DNA from: Neisseria meningitidis
GTDB lineage: Bacteria; Pseudomonadota; Gammaproteobacteria; Burkholderiales; Neisseriaceae
Length of the DNA: 51,456 bases
Direction: 5' to 3'
Assembly (NCBI GenBank): GCA_923184405.1
Contig: OV299793.1
Location: 1,116,168 to 1,167,623 of the forward strand
Part shown: positions 11,613-22,211 of the stretch, one piece after another
How positions within the stretch are numbered: position 1 is the stretch's first letter
Layout of the letters: each line of letters starts with the position of its first letter
Translations under genes and position numbers: made by a program
The notes under the pieces: generated by a model
The model's input: only the letters and a program-made list of their open reading frames with translations
What the model was told of the DNA's origin: nothing
The model's database searches: none

Positions 11613-11668
11613 GTAGGAAAAACGCCGTCTGAAACAGCTTCAAGAAGCCGCAAAGCCCGTCCGAATAA

Positions 11669-11700
11669 AAAATGCCGTCTGAATTTTTTCAGACGGCATC
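11669..11700 (-). terminator. typA terminator, paired uptake sequences
   Basis: ATGCCGTCTGAA and TTCAGACGGCAT form a 12-bp stem. The pair lies 33 nt beyond the typA stop codon on the minus strand. Confidence 0.8.
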
Positions 11701-11732
11701 CAGTATCATTTAAACATTAAAACCAGTAAACA

Positions 11733-13538
11733 TCAATCTAGCTTTTGAAAATGGCGGCGGCGTTCCAATTCGCTCAGGTAACGCTTGCGCAGGCGGATGG
11801 ATTGCGGCGTGATTTCAACCAGCTCATCATCGTCGATAAACTCGACCGCACGCTTCCAGCGTCAGCTTAATCAGCGTGGTCAGGCGAACGGCTTCGTCGG
11901 TACCGCTGGCACGGATGTTGGTAAGATTTTGCCTTTGAGCGGGTTGACCACCAAACCGTTGTCGCGACTGTGGATGCCGATAATCATACATTCGTAGATT
12001 TTGTCGTTGGGCGATACGAACATACAGCCGCGGTCTTCCAGATTCCACAAAGCGTAAGCGACTGCCTCGCCCTGCTCTTGGGACACCAGCACGCCGTTGT
12101 CGCGGCCGGGCATATCGGGTTTGACGGGCGCGTAATCGTCGACACGTGGCTCATCGGCCCGACCCCGCGCGTCAGGGTCATAAATTCGCCCTAGAAACCG
12201 ATCAAGCCAGCGCTGGAATATGGTATTCGAGGCGGGTGCGTCCGCTGCCGTCGCTATCCATATTAGTCAGTTCGCCACGGCGGCGGCCGAGTTCTTCCAT
12301 TACCGCGCCTTGGTTGTCGTCGGGTACGTCCACAGTCAGGTTTTCATAAGGTTCGCATTTTTGACCGTCGATGTCGCGGTACACGACGCGCGGTTTGCCG
12401 ACGGCGAGTTCGTAGCCTTCGCGGCGCATATTTTCCAACAAAATGGTCAGGTGCAGCTCGCCGCGTCCGGATACGCGGAACACGTCGGCATCGGCGGTGT
12501 CTTCCACGCGCAGGGCGACGTTGGTCAGCAATTCTTTTTGCAGGCGGTCGCGGATTTGGCGGCTGGTTACGAATTTGCGCTTCCGTACCCGCCAGCGGGC
12601 TGGTGTTGACCATAAAGTCCATCGTCAGCGTCGGTTCGTCTACGCTCAACATCGGCAGGCCTTTGGGGTTGTCTTTGTCGGTGATGGTTACGCCGATGCC
12701 GATGTCTTCGATACCGGAAATAATCACGATGTCGCAAGCTTCGGCTTCTTCAAACGGTACGCGTTACAAGCCTTTAAAACCCAAAAGCTGGTTGATGCGG
12801 CCTTGGGCGATTTGCTGCTCGTGGTTCATGACGGCAACGGTTTGGCCGGGTTTGATGCGTCCGTTCAAGATGCGACCGATGCCGAGGCGGACAGTGTAGT
12901 TGTCGTAGTCGAGTTGGGAGATTTGCAGTTGCAGCGGCTCGTCCGCGCTGCCGCTCGATGCGGGCGTGTGTTTTAGATGGTGTCGAACAGCGGGCGCATA
13001 TCGCTGCTCTCGTCGGTTTCTTCCAGCTTAGCAAAGCCGCTCAAACCTGAAGCGTAAACAATCGGGAAATCAACTGCTCGTCGGTCGCGCCCAAGTTGTC
13101 GAACAGCTCGAAAGTTTGGTCGATAACCCAGCTCGGACGTGCAGACGGCCTGTCGATTTTATTGATGACGACAATCGGTTTCAGCCCCAAAGCCAAGGCT
13201 TTTTTGGTCACGAAACGGGTTTGCGGCATCGGGCCTTCTGCGCGTCCACCAACAAGACGACGCAGTCCACCATCCCCAAAACGCGCTCTACTTCGCCGCC
13301 GAAGTCGGCGTGTCCCAGCGTATCGACGATATTGATGTGGTAGCCTTCGTAATCGATGGCGGTGTTTTTGGCGAGGATGGTGATGCCGCGTTCTTTCGAG
13401 GTCGTTGCTGTCCATCACGCGCTCGTCAACCTGCTGGTTGGCGCGGAATGTGCCGGATTGGCGCAGCAGTTGGTCGACCAATGTGGTTTTGCCGTGGTCG
13501 ACGTGGGCGATGATGGCGATGTTGCGGATTTGTTTCAC
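11733..13538 (-). CDS. typA: Translational GTPase TypA/BipA, frameshifted
   Basis: Ribosome-associated GTPase of the EF-G superfamily, involved in ribosome assembly and stress adaptation. I chose GTG at 13538, giving (M)[19 protein letters not shown], which holds the P-loop. The G-domain continues with the switch region (ITILAKNTA in another frame), [14 protein letters not shown] and NKID. The C-terminal half has [40 protein letters not shown] and [20 protein letters not shown]. The last residues are [12 protein letters not shown] before TGA at 11733. About six frameshifts are visible. Span corresponds to about 600 residues, as in the family. Confidence 0.94.
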
Positions 13539-13615
13539 AAGTAATGTTTTCAAAAACTGTAAGAGATAACTGCGCATTATACCACGCTTTACCGGACAGT
13601 ATTTGGGAAATGAAG

Positions 13616-13648
13616 ATGCCGTCTGAAGCCCTTGCCTTTCAGACGGTA
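13616..13648. terminator. Paired uptake sequences
   Basis: GATGCCGTCTGAA faces TTCAGACGGT with a short loop. It lies upstream of typA beside a CREE and could terminate the minus-strand nnrD unit only by read-through, so its role is unclear. Confidence 0.55.
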
Positions 13649-13804
13649 TAGTCAGATAACAAAGAAATCAGGACAAAGGCGACGAAGCCGCAGACAGTAC
13701 AAATAGTGCGGAACCGATTCACTTGGTGCTTCAGCACCAGCAGAATCGTTCTCTTTGAAACTAAGGCGAGCCAACACCGTACTGGTTTTTGTTAATCCAC
13801 TATA
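13647..13804. repeat. Correia repeat enclosed element, full-length type
   Basis: About 158 bp from TATAGTCAGATAACAAA to TTGTTAATCCACTATA. It contains GACGAAGCCGCAGACAGTAC, the CTTGGTGCTTCAGCACC hairpin and GAATCGTTCTCTTTGA. The left terminus is partly garbled, the right one is perfect. It abuts the stop codon of the minus-strand nnrD gene. Confidence 0.93.
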
Positions 13805-13809
13805 TCTTC

Positions 13810-14696
13810 TTACATACTTTCAGTTATCGGTTGCGCAGCCACCTTGCCGCCGGGAGATTTCGCCAGCCAACAGCCCCGCCGCAATGCCTGCCGATTCTTT
13901 ATGACATCCGCCGCCGCGCCGTGCAGCCACACGCCCGCGCAGGCGGCTTCAAAAACCGGCACGCCCTGTGCGAGCAGACTGCCGATGATGCCGCCCAATA
14001 CGTCGCCACTGCCCGCCGTTGCCAATCCCGCGTTGCCGCTTTCGTTGACATAGATTTCCGTATCGGGTGAAGCAACCAATGATTTGTGCCCCTTTAAAAC
14101 CACGGTTGCGCCGAAAATTGCCCTTATCTTCCTCACTGCCGCCGTCCGATCCGCCTGAACCTGTGCAACCGTCGTTCCAAGCAGGCGCGCAGCTTCGGCA
14201 GGGTGTGGCGTTAAAATCAGGTTTTTACACCAGCGCGCCAGATTTCGGGTTTCGGCATCGGTTGATAATATGTTCAGCGCGTCCGCATCCAAAGGACAGG
14301 CTTGTCCGTGTGTTCCGCCAAAATTCGGCAAGCGTTCCGACCGCCGCTTTATCCGTACCCAGGCCGCAACCTACCATCCAAGCGTTTATGCCTTGACGCT
14401 TGGTCAAACCGTCTGCCGTGTCCAACATAATTTCAGGAAAAAAGGCAATGACGGCAAACGGAAGCGCATCCTGATTGAAACCCGCCCACACCTTGCCGCA
14501 GCCGAGATACATCGCCGCCGATGCCGCCAATACAGGCGCGCCTCTCATCCCCTGCCGATCCGCCGACTACGGCGAGCGTGCCGAAAGTCCCTTTGTGCGA
14601 ATCTTCCGCACGGGCTTTGAAAACATAAGGAAAACGCGATGCCGCCTGAAGCATCCGGCGGCGGCTTTCGCCTGAAAGATGGAAAAAGGGAAACAT
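13810..14696 (-). CDS. nnrD: ADP-dependent NAD(P)H-hydrate dehydratase, frameshifted
   Basis: Carbohydrate-kinase-fold enzyme that dehydrates damaged, hydrated NAD(P)H using ADP or ATP. ATG at 14696 gives [20 protein letters not shown]. Further visible are [35 protein letters not shown] and [20 protein letters not shown], followed by [19 protein letters not shown], which holds the catalytic Asp in the GSGD motif. The N-terminal epimerase domain found in fused family members is absent, so this is the stand-alone dehydratase. Frameshifts lie near 14280-14330 and 14545. Its start lies 64 bp from the divergent cytochrome b561 gene. Confidence 0.88.
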
Positions 14697-14760
14697 TTCC
14701 CCTCCAATCGGTTAAAAACAAGGCTCGAAAACAAACCGATTCTACCGCCGGAAACCGATT

Positions 14761-15423
14761 ATGAAAAACAAAACCAAAGTCTGGGAATTCCCCACCCGCC
14801 TTGGCCGCTGGCTGCTTGCCGCATCCCTACCCTTTACCTGGTATAGCGCAAAACCCAGCGACGATATGCTGCAATGGCACACGAGAGTACGGAGCTGTTC
14901 ATACTTGTCCTGCTCATATTCCGCCTCTGCTGGGGCATTTGGGGCAGCAATACCGCCCGTTTCTCCCGTTTCGTCCACGAATGGTCAGGCATAATCAACT
15001 ATATGAAAAACGGTATTCCCGAATACGTCCAGCCCGGACACAACCCCTTGGGCGCACTGATGGTCGTCGCGCTTCATTGGCCGCCGTCTCACCTCAAGTC
15101 AGCACAGGGAATTTTGCCGCCGATGAAAACAGCTTCAGCACCAACAGCTACCTCAACCATTTGGTTTCAGAACATACTGGGCAGCCATCATGCGGAAAAT
15201 CCACCTCAACTTTTTCAAGCTGCTCGCCGTATTGTCCGCCATTCATATCGCCGCCGTCGCCGCATACCGCGTGTTCAAAAAGAAAAACCTCGTCCTCCCG
15301 ATGATAACCGGCTTCAAATACATCAAAAGCAAAACCTCAATCCGCTTTGTAAACAAAACCGCGCTTACCGCCGCATTATCGGTTGCCACGCTTGTCGCAG
15401 CCGCCATCCTGCTCCTGTCCTGA
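14761..15423 (+). CDS. Cytochrome b561-type membrane protein, frameshifted
   Basis: Integral membrane b-type cytochrome expected to shuttle electrons in the inner membrane. The product starts MKNKTKVWEFPTRLGRWLLA, with a His-containing first helix region LQWHTR. Further frames give FILVLLIFRLCWGIWGSNTA, HNPLGALMVVAL, RKIHLNFFKLLAVLSAIHIA (haem-ligand histidines) and SVATLVAAAILLLS at the end. Four hydrophobic segments fit the family. The frame shifts near 14885 and 15075-15185. Expected length about 218 residues. A paired uptake-sequence terminator follows. Confidence 0.88.
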
Positions 15424-15435
15424 AACCCGACATCA

Positions 15436-15472
15436 ATGCCGTCTGAAGCCCTTTTCGCCCTTCGGACGGCAT
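15436..15472 (+). terminator. Paired uptake sequences after the cytochrome b561 gene
   Basis: ATGCCGTCTGAAG faces CTTCGGACGGCAT around a short loop; the right copy has one mismatch. It starts 12 nt after the stop codon. Confidence 0.7.
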
Positions 15473-15540
15473 CCCCTCTCCGCGCAAACGGTCTGGATGT
15501 ACGAAACGGCTTCAGACCGTTTTTCCGTCCCAAACCGTTT

Positions 15541-15695
15541 TATAGTGGATTAACAAAAATCAGGACAAGGCGACGAAGCCGCAGACAGTACAAATAGTAC
15601 AGTACCGATTCACTTGGTGCTTCAGCACCTTCGATAATCATTCTCTTTGAGCTAAGGCGACGCAACGCCGTACTGGCAGTTGTTAATCCACTATA
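15541..15695. repeat. Correia repeat enclosed element, full-length type
   Basis: 155 bp between TATAGTGGATTAACAAAAA and TTGTTAATCCACTATA. It holds the GACGAAGCCGCAGACAGTAC block, the GGTGCTTCAGCACC hairpin and CATTCTCTTTGAGCTAAGG. It lies in the promoter region of cysG, where it may affect transcription of the whole cys cluster. Confidence 0.95.
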
Positions 15696-15873
15696 AGACG
15701 GAAAACCGCCGCATCCGCAGATGCCCAGATACGGCAATCCGCTTCTCCCAAATGCCATTTTATTATTAAACTGCCAAAATACTTTAGACGAAAATGACCC
15801 GCATTCCGACAAAAATGCCGCAACGCACCGTATCGGAAACAAGAGTGCGGGCAAACAGCAAAGGAGAAAGCCA

Positions 15874-17374
15874 GTGAATTATTTCCCCATTTTCGCCAAC
15901 CTCGCCAGCCGCCCCGTATTGGTCGTAGCCGGCGGCGCATTAGCCGCACGCAAAATCAGCCTGCTGCTAAAAGCCGGCCCGCAGAGTCAGGGTCGCCGCA
16001 AAACACCTGAAGGCCGAACTCACCGCGCTGGCGGCGGAAAACAATATCCTGTCGCAAGCCGCCAAGAATTGGTCGACGACCGGAGAACGACAGCACGCAA
16101 AATCAGCCTCATCACTGCGGCAAGCGAGCGCACCAAAGTTCCCGCAAAACGCCTGAATGCCGAACTCCAGCGTTGCCGGCAGAAAACAAAAGCCGGTCAA
16201 CGTGCCAGCACGACCGCCACGCATTGCAGATTCACTCTTCCATCGGTTATCGACCGCAAACCATTCAGATTGCCGTTTCCAGCTCCGGCAGCGCGACCGT
16301 CCTCGCCCGACTGCTGCGCGAAAGGCTGGAAGCCCTGCTGCCGCCGTTATTGGGCGACATGGCGGAAATTTCCGGAAGATGGCGCGATGCCGTCAAGGGC
16401 AAACTGAAATCCGTTACCGAACGCCGCCGCTTTTGGGAAAAGCAGTTTAACGGAAGTATCGCCGCCCTCGTCAAAACCAAACAAAAACACCCTTGCCGAA
16501 CGGGAATTGGCAAAGCAGTTCGAACAAAATTATCAAGGCGGTTTAGTGTCTTTGGTCGGTGCGGGTCCCGCGATGCCGGGCTGCTGACGCTCAAAGGGCT
16601 GCAAGAAAACCAGCAGGCAGACGTGGTGCTTTACGACGCGCTGGTTTCAGACGGCATACTGTCCCTCGTCCGCCGCGATGCGGAACGGATTTTTGTCGGC
16701 AAGCGCGCTCAGGGCGGCCGCACCCCGCAAGAGGACACCAATGCGCTTATGGTCAGGCTGGCCCGCAGAGGCAGGCGCGTGGTGCGTTTAAAGGCGGAGG
16801 CCCTTTCGTGATCGGACGCGGCGGCGAAGAATTGGAAACCTTGGCGCGCCATCGGATCCCGTTTCGGTCGTACCGGCATTACCGCCGCCGTCGGCGCGAC
16901 AGCCTATTCCGGCATCCCGCTCACGCACCGCGATTACGCCCAAAGTGCGGCTTTCATAACCAGCCACCGCAAGGCGGATACGCCCGACATCGAATGGCAG
17001 ACCCTCGCCCGCAGCCAGCGGACCGGCCGATTAACATGGGTGCGCTCAAAGCCGCCCTGATTGCCGAACGGGTGCGAACAAAACCGACTGATCGCCCGAC
17101 ACGCCGGCAGCCGGACGATCACCCGACACAAGCAGCCGTAATCAATAAGGAACGCTCGCCAACTCAAAGTACCGATCGCTTTATCGCCAACTCTTTCCGA
17201 ACTCGCCGAAACCGCGCCGAATCCAGCATTGATGCATCATAGGAGAAGTGGTGGGAACACACGAAAAACTGGCTTGGCTCCGGCCAACGCCAAAAAAAGC
17301 AATCCACGACCGAACACGCGTATATTGCATTGGACGGACTGGGCACCGGACGGAAAGAACAACAAACCGCATAA
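15874..17374 (+). CDS. cysG: Siroheme synthase, frameshifted
   Basis: Multifunctional enzyme that methylates uroporphyrinogen III, oxidises precorrin-2 and inserts iron to make siroheme, the cofactor of CysI. A GTG start at 15874 follows AAGGAGAAA and gives (M)[20 protein letters not shown], the dinucleotide-binding fold. The N-terminal dehydrogenase/chelatase part continues with [13 protein letters not shown] and [20 protein letters not shown]. The methyltransferase half has SLVGAG at 16553, [47 protein letters not shown] and [13 protein letters not shown]. It ends with a GRKEQQTA tail. The region 15990-16230 is especially damaged. First gene of the sulfur cluster, 14 bp before cysH. Confidence 0.92.
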
Positions 17375-17388
17375 AGCAAGGCGGACAA

Positions 17389-18106
17389 ATGAAAATTTTC
17401 AAACCTGCTCTATGGAAAATTCCGCCGATTGAAAATGGCAGTGAAACCGCGCTGGCGGAAAAACGGAAACCTCAAACAACGACTGCAACGGAACGTAAGC
17501 ATGTTACAGGATGCACGGTTTACCAACATACTTGCTGCGGAAGATAATGATACCGACCTTATCGCCGGAGAAAATGTATTTTACTTTGGATACAGAACAC
17601 TGCGCCGACTTTTAAACCTGTTGGATAGGATTGAACGTGTTTCGCATAGCAAATCAGCGTTTCCAACCGATGCGAATGCCCTGCAATATGTGCAAAGCAA
17701 AGGCACGTATTACCTTTTACGACAGCGTTGAGCGCTGCCGCAAATGCTGCCGCATCCGAAAAACCGAACCGCTCTGACCGCGCCATTGCAGGGGCGGATA
17801 GCAACTTACCAGAGCAACGCCGCGAACAGTCCGCCACACGCACGGAACTGCCGTTTACCGAATATATGATGCCAGGCGCGGCATCGATAAATACAACCCG
17901 ATTTTCGACTGGTCAGAACACGACGATATGGGCGCACATCCTCGCCAACAATGTGCCTTACAACGATTATGTACCAGCAAGCGCTTTCCCGAGTATAGGC
18001 TGCGACCCTGCACCCACGCCCGTCAAAAGTAAGCGAAGACATCCGCGCCGGGCAGTGGTGGAATGGAAGAGACAAAAACAACAAGAAATGCAGGCTGCAA
18101 AAATAA
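17389..18106 (+). CDS. cysH: Phosphoadenylylsulfate (PAPS) reductase, frameshifted
   Basis: Reduces activated sulfate to sulfite using thioredoxin. The product starts MKIFKPALWKIPPIENGSET. Other frames give DLIAGENV, TLDTGRL-like residues near 17585, GQRREQSATRTELPF, YNPIFDWSEHDD and NNVPYNDY. The C-terminus reads KKCRLQK before TAA at 18104, where the family has the catalytic ECGLH motif; the cysteine is kept, the neighbours look miscalled. At least five frame changes occur. Expected length about 240 residues. Confidence 0.88.
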
Positions 18107-18144
18107 TTCCATAAGGATCAAACAGCAGAAATAAGAAATATCGT

Positions 18145-19064
18145 ATGACGAAAACCGAACCAAACAACGTCCAACTCGAGCTGGATTGGAATCAGAATCC
18201 ATCCACATTATCCACGAAGTGGCGGCAGAATCCGAAAACCCCGCCCTGCTCTTTTTCCGGCGGCAAAGATTCCGTGGTCCTGCTCACTCCCCGCCTGCAA
18301 AGCCTGCCGGCTGGGCAGCGAAACACGCGTAAAACGCCGCTTCCCGCTGGTGCATATCGACACGGGGCACAACTACCCCAGTGATTGCGCTTCCGCGACG
18401 CAGGCGGCAAGGCTCAATGCCCGCCTGATGGTGGGGCGCGTGGAAGACTCATCGCTAAAGGCACGGTGGTCTTACGCAAAAACCGATTCGCGCAATGCGG
18501 CGCAGGCGGTTACCTTGTTGGAGAGCATCAGAGGCAAACGCTTTGACGCTGATGGGCGGCGCGCGGCGCGACGAAGAAAAAGCCCGCGCCAAGAGACGGA
18601 TTTTCTCGTTCCGCGACGAAGTTCGGACAATGGATCCAGAAGGCGCAACGCCCCGGCTGTGGTCGCGGTACAACAACAGGCCGCACGAAAGGCGAAAATA
18701 TGCGCGTCTTCCCGATTTCCAACTGGATTGAACTCGACATGTAACAATACATCGCCCGCGAAAACCTCGAGCTGCCGCCGATTTATTACAGCCATAGGCG
18801 CAAAGTAGTCAGACGCAGGGGCTGCTGGTCCTCGTAGCACCGATCACCCCGAAAATGCCGTCTGAAACCTCACAAATCCTCGATGTCCACTTCCGCACCG
18901 TCGGCGACATCAGCTACACCTGCCCGGTAGAAAGCACCGCGTCCACAGCAAACAGCGATAATCGAGAAACGGCGGCTGCCGACATTTCCGAACGCAGCGC
19001 GACCCAGCTAAACGATCAGGCAAGCGAGGCGGCAATGGAAAAACGCAAAAGAGCCTATTTCTAA
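18145..19064 (+). CDS. cysD: Sulfate adenylyltransferase small subunit, frameshifted
   Basis: ATP-pyrophosphatase-type subunit that, with CysN, forms adenosine 5'-phosphosulfate from ATP and sulfate. The PP-loop is visible as [11 protein letters not shown] near 18257. Further frames give [30 protein letters not shown] and [10 protein letters not shown]. The C-terminal part is readable as [31 protein letters not shown] and [16 protein letters not shown]. The start is the ATG at 18145. An uptake sequence at 18855-18866 is inside the coding frame and encodes MPSE. Expected length about 300 residues. Confidence 0.9.
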
Positions 19065-19100
19065 ATTTCAAAAACCCTTTAAGCAGATGAGGAAGAAAAT

Positions 19101-20396
19101 ATGACGGCACAATACGATACCCCGCTCCGCTTCAGAACAACAAGCAGCGTCGATGACGGCAAAAGCACCTGATCGGACGACTGCTCTACGACAGCAAGCC
19201 CTGCTGTCCGACCAAATCAAAACCTGGAATCCGGCAAAAGCAAAGGTTTGAAAGAAACCATAGACTTCTCCATCCTGACCGACGGACTGGAAGCCGAACG
19301 CGAACAGGGCATTACGATCGATGTGGCATACCGCTATTTTTCCACGGCGAAACGGAAATTCATCATCGCCGACACGCCGGGGCACGAACAATACACGCGC
19401 AATATGGTTGCAGGCGCAAGCACCGCGCGGCGGCAGTCGTGCTGGTTGACGCATCCCAACTGGATTTCAGCGCGCAGCCCTTGCAGCTTCTGCCGTAGAC
19501 CAAACGCCATTCCGCCATCCTCCGCCAAATCAACTGCCCGCATATTGTGGTGGCGGTCAACAAAATGGACCTGCTGGATTACAGCGAAGACAAATTCAAC
19601 GCCATTGTAGAGGCATACCGCCGACGCCCGCCGAACAACTCGGTTTGAAAGACGTGCATTTTCATCGCAGAAAGTGTCCACACTCGTAGGCGACAACCTC
19701 GTTTACCCCGGCGGCAATATGCCGTGGTATCGGAACCTGAACCGCTGCTGGTCAGCGTGGAAAACCTGCCAGGGGCGAGACAAATAAGTCGTTCCGCTTT
19801 GCCGAGTTTTATTTCCCCGTCCAACTGGTCGACCGCCAAGATGCCGACAGGCCGATGATTTCCGAGGCTATAGGGGCGCATCGAACGCAGTTCGGTCGCC
19901 GTCGGGCAAACCGTCCGCATCGAACCGAACGGGCTGACCGCCGAAGTGTCCGAAATCATCACGCCGAAAGGCCAAGTGGCGCAGGCTTTTGCAAACGAGG
20001 CGGCAACCCTCCGGCTGGACCGCGACATCGATGCTTCGCGCAGCGACCTTTTTGTCGATAAAATTCCCGCTCGCCCCGCAAAAACATCCGGAAGCCACGC
20101 TTGCTGGTTTGACGAACGTCCGCTCAACACCGCGCGCAAATACCTGCTCAAGCACGGCACGCAAACCAAGCCAGCAAAGTCGGGGAAATTGAAAGCGTTT
20201 TAGATGTCCGCACGCTGGAACAAGAGGCAAGCGCGGAATCCCGGAAGATGAACGACATCGCTAAAGTCCGCATCAACGCTCTGGGCAAAAACCCCGTTAC
20301 AGCAACGCCATATGCGGAAAACACCGCCACTAGGCCCGTTTATCCTGATAGAACCAGAAACATAACGGAACTATTACGGCAGGGATGATTTTATGA
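19101..20396 (+). CDS. cysN: Sulfate adenylyltransferase GTPase subunit, frameshifted
   Basis: EF-Tu-like GTPase subunit that drives ATP sulfurylase. The start at 19101 gives [11 protein letters not shown], then the P-loop (SVDDGKST) near 19150. G-domain motifs are clear: [36 protein letters not shown] and [20 protein letters not shown]. Later frames give [30 protein letters not shown] and [20 protein letters not shown]. The gene ends with AGMIL and a TGA that overlaps the cysJ start by 4 nt (ATGA), which indicates translational coupling. No fused APS kinase domain is present. Confidence 0.9.
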
Positions 20397-22186
20397 GTAA
20401 ACACGATATGCAGAACACAAATCCGCCATTACCGCCTCTGCCGCCCGAAATCACGCAGCTCCTGTCGGGGCTGGACGCGGCACAATGGGCGTGGCTGTCC
20501 GAAGACAGCTTGGGCAAAAGCAGGAAACGGGGCATCCGCAGAGCTGCCCGCGCTTCAGAGCAGCATTCGCCGACGGCAGAACCTAACACCGTAACCGTCC
20601 TTTCCGCCTCGCAAGCAAGCAATGCGAAATCCGTTGCCGACAAAGCGTCGGAAAGCCTGGAAGCCAAAGGCATCCAAGTCAGGAGCGCCGAACTGAAAGA
20701 CTATAAGACGAAAAACATCGCCGACGAACACCGCCTACTGCTGGTTACGTCCACCCAGACGAAGGCGAACCGCCGGAAGAAGCCGTCGTGCTGCGCAAAC
20801 TGCTGAACGGCAAAGACCAAAGAGTGGACAAACTCAATTTGCCGTACCCGGTTTGGGCGACAGTTCCTATGCGAATTTCTGCCGGGCGGGCAGAATTCGA
20901 CAAATGTTTTGAAGCACTGGGCGCAAAAAGCCTGCTCGAACGCGTTGATGCGGATTTGGACTATGCTGCCGCCGCAGACGGATGGACAGGCAGCATTGTC
21001 GCGCGCTTAAAAGAAGAAGCCGCAAAAACCGGGCAACGCCCGCGCCGCAGACAACGCCCCCCGATTACCTTCAGACGGCACCGGATGGCAGGTACTGCAA
21101 GGCAGACCCCTTTCCCGCCGCCCTGCTGGCCAATCAGAAAATCACCGCCCGCCAATCCGATAAAGACGTGCGCCACATCGAAATCGATTTGAGCGGTTCG
21201 GATTTGCACTACCTCCGGCGACGCGCTCGGCGTTTGGTTTGACAACGATCCGGCACTGGTCAGGGAAATCCCTAGACCTGCTCGGCATCGATCCGGCAAC
21301 GGAAATACAGGCGGGCGGAAAAACCCTGCCAGTTGCCTCCGCACTGTTATCCCAATTTGAACTCACGCAAAACAACCCCGCCTTTGTCAAGGCTGCGCCC
21401 TGTTCGCCGATGATGACGAACTCGACCGTATTGCTGCCGACAACGCCGTTTTGCAAGGCTTTGAGCAAAGCACGCCGATTGCCGATGCTGCACCGCTTCC
21501 GGCAAAACTGACGGCGGAACAACTCGCCGAACCTACTGCGCCCGCTTGCGCCGCGCCTGTATTCGATTTCGTCGCAGGCGGGAAGTGGGGACGAAGCGAA
21601 ACTGACCGTCGGCGCGGTGCGTTTCGAACACCAGCGGCGCGCCAGGGCGACGGCGCATCGGGTTTCCTTGCCGACCTACTGGAAGAGGAAGGCACAAAAA
21701 CGCGGGTTGTGGAACGCAATGACGGCTTCAGGCTGCCAGAAGACAGCCGCAAGCCGATTGTGATGATCGGCTCAGGCACATTACGTCGCACCGTTACGCG
21801 CATTCTGTCAAACAACATGCCGCAGAAAATGCAGTGCAAAACTGGCTGATTTTCAGCAATCCGCATTTTGCCCGTGATTTTCTATCAAACCGAATGGCAG
21901 CAGTTTGCCAAAGACGGTTTCCTGCACAGGTACGATTCGCCTGGTCCCGCGATCAGAAGAAAAATCTATGTGCAGGACAAAATCCGCGAACAGGCGGAAG
22001 CGGATCTTTGGCAATGGCTGCAGCGCGCGATATATATGTGTGCGGCGATGCGGCAAAAATGGCAAAAGACGTGGAAGCCGCCTTGCTCGATGTAATTATC
22101 AGGGCAGGACATTTGGACGAAGAGGGCGCAGAAGAATATTTGATATGCTGGGCGAAGAAAAACGCTATCAGCGTGATGCTTATTGA
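20393..22186 (+). CDS. cysJ: Sulfite reductase flavoprotein subunit, frameshifted
   Basis: NADPH-dependent FAD/FMN protein that passes electrons to CysI. The N-terminus reads [20 protein letters not shown], followed by the flavodoxin domain ([20 protein letters not shown]; the family threonine-glycine pair of the FMN loop is altered here) and [12 protein letters not shown]. The FAD domain has [34 protein letters not shown] and [13 protein letters not shown] residues. The NADP-binding end has [29 protein letters not shown] and [20 protein letters not shown]. It ends RYQRDAY. About ten frame changes. Expected length about 600 residues. Confidence 0.91.
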
Positions 22187-22211
22187 TTAAATATAATCGG
22201 AGGAACACAAA

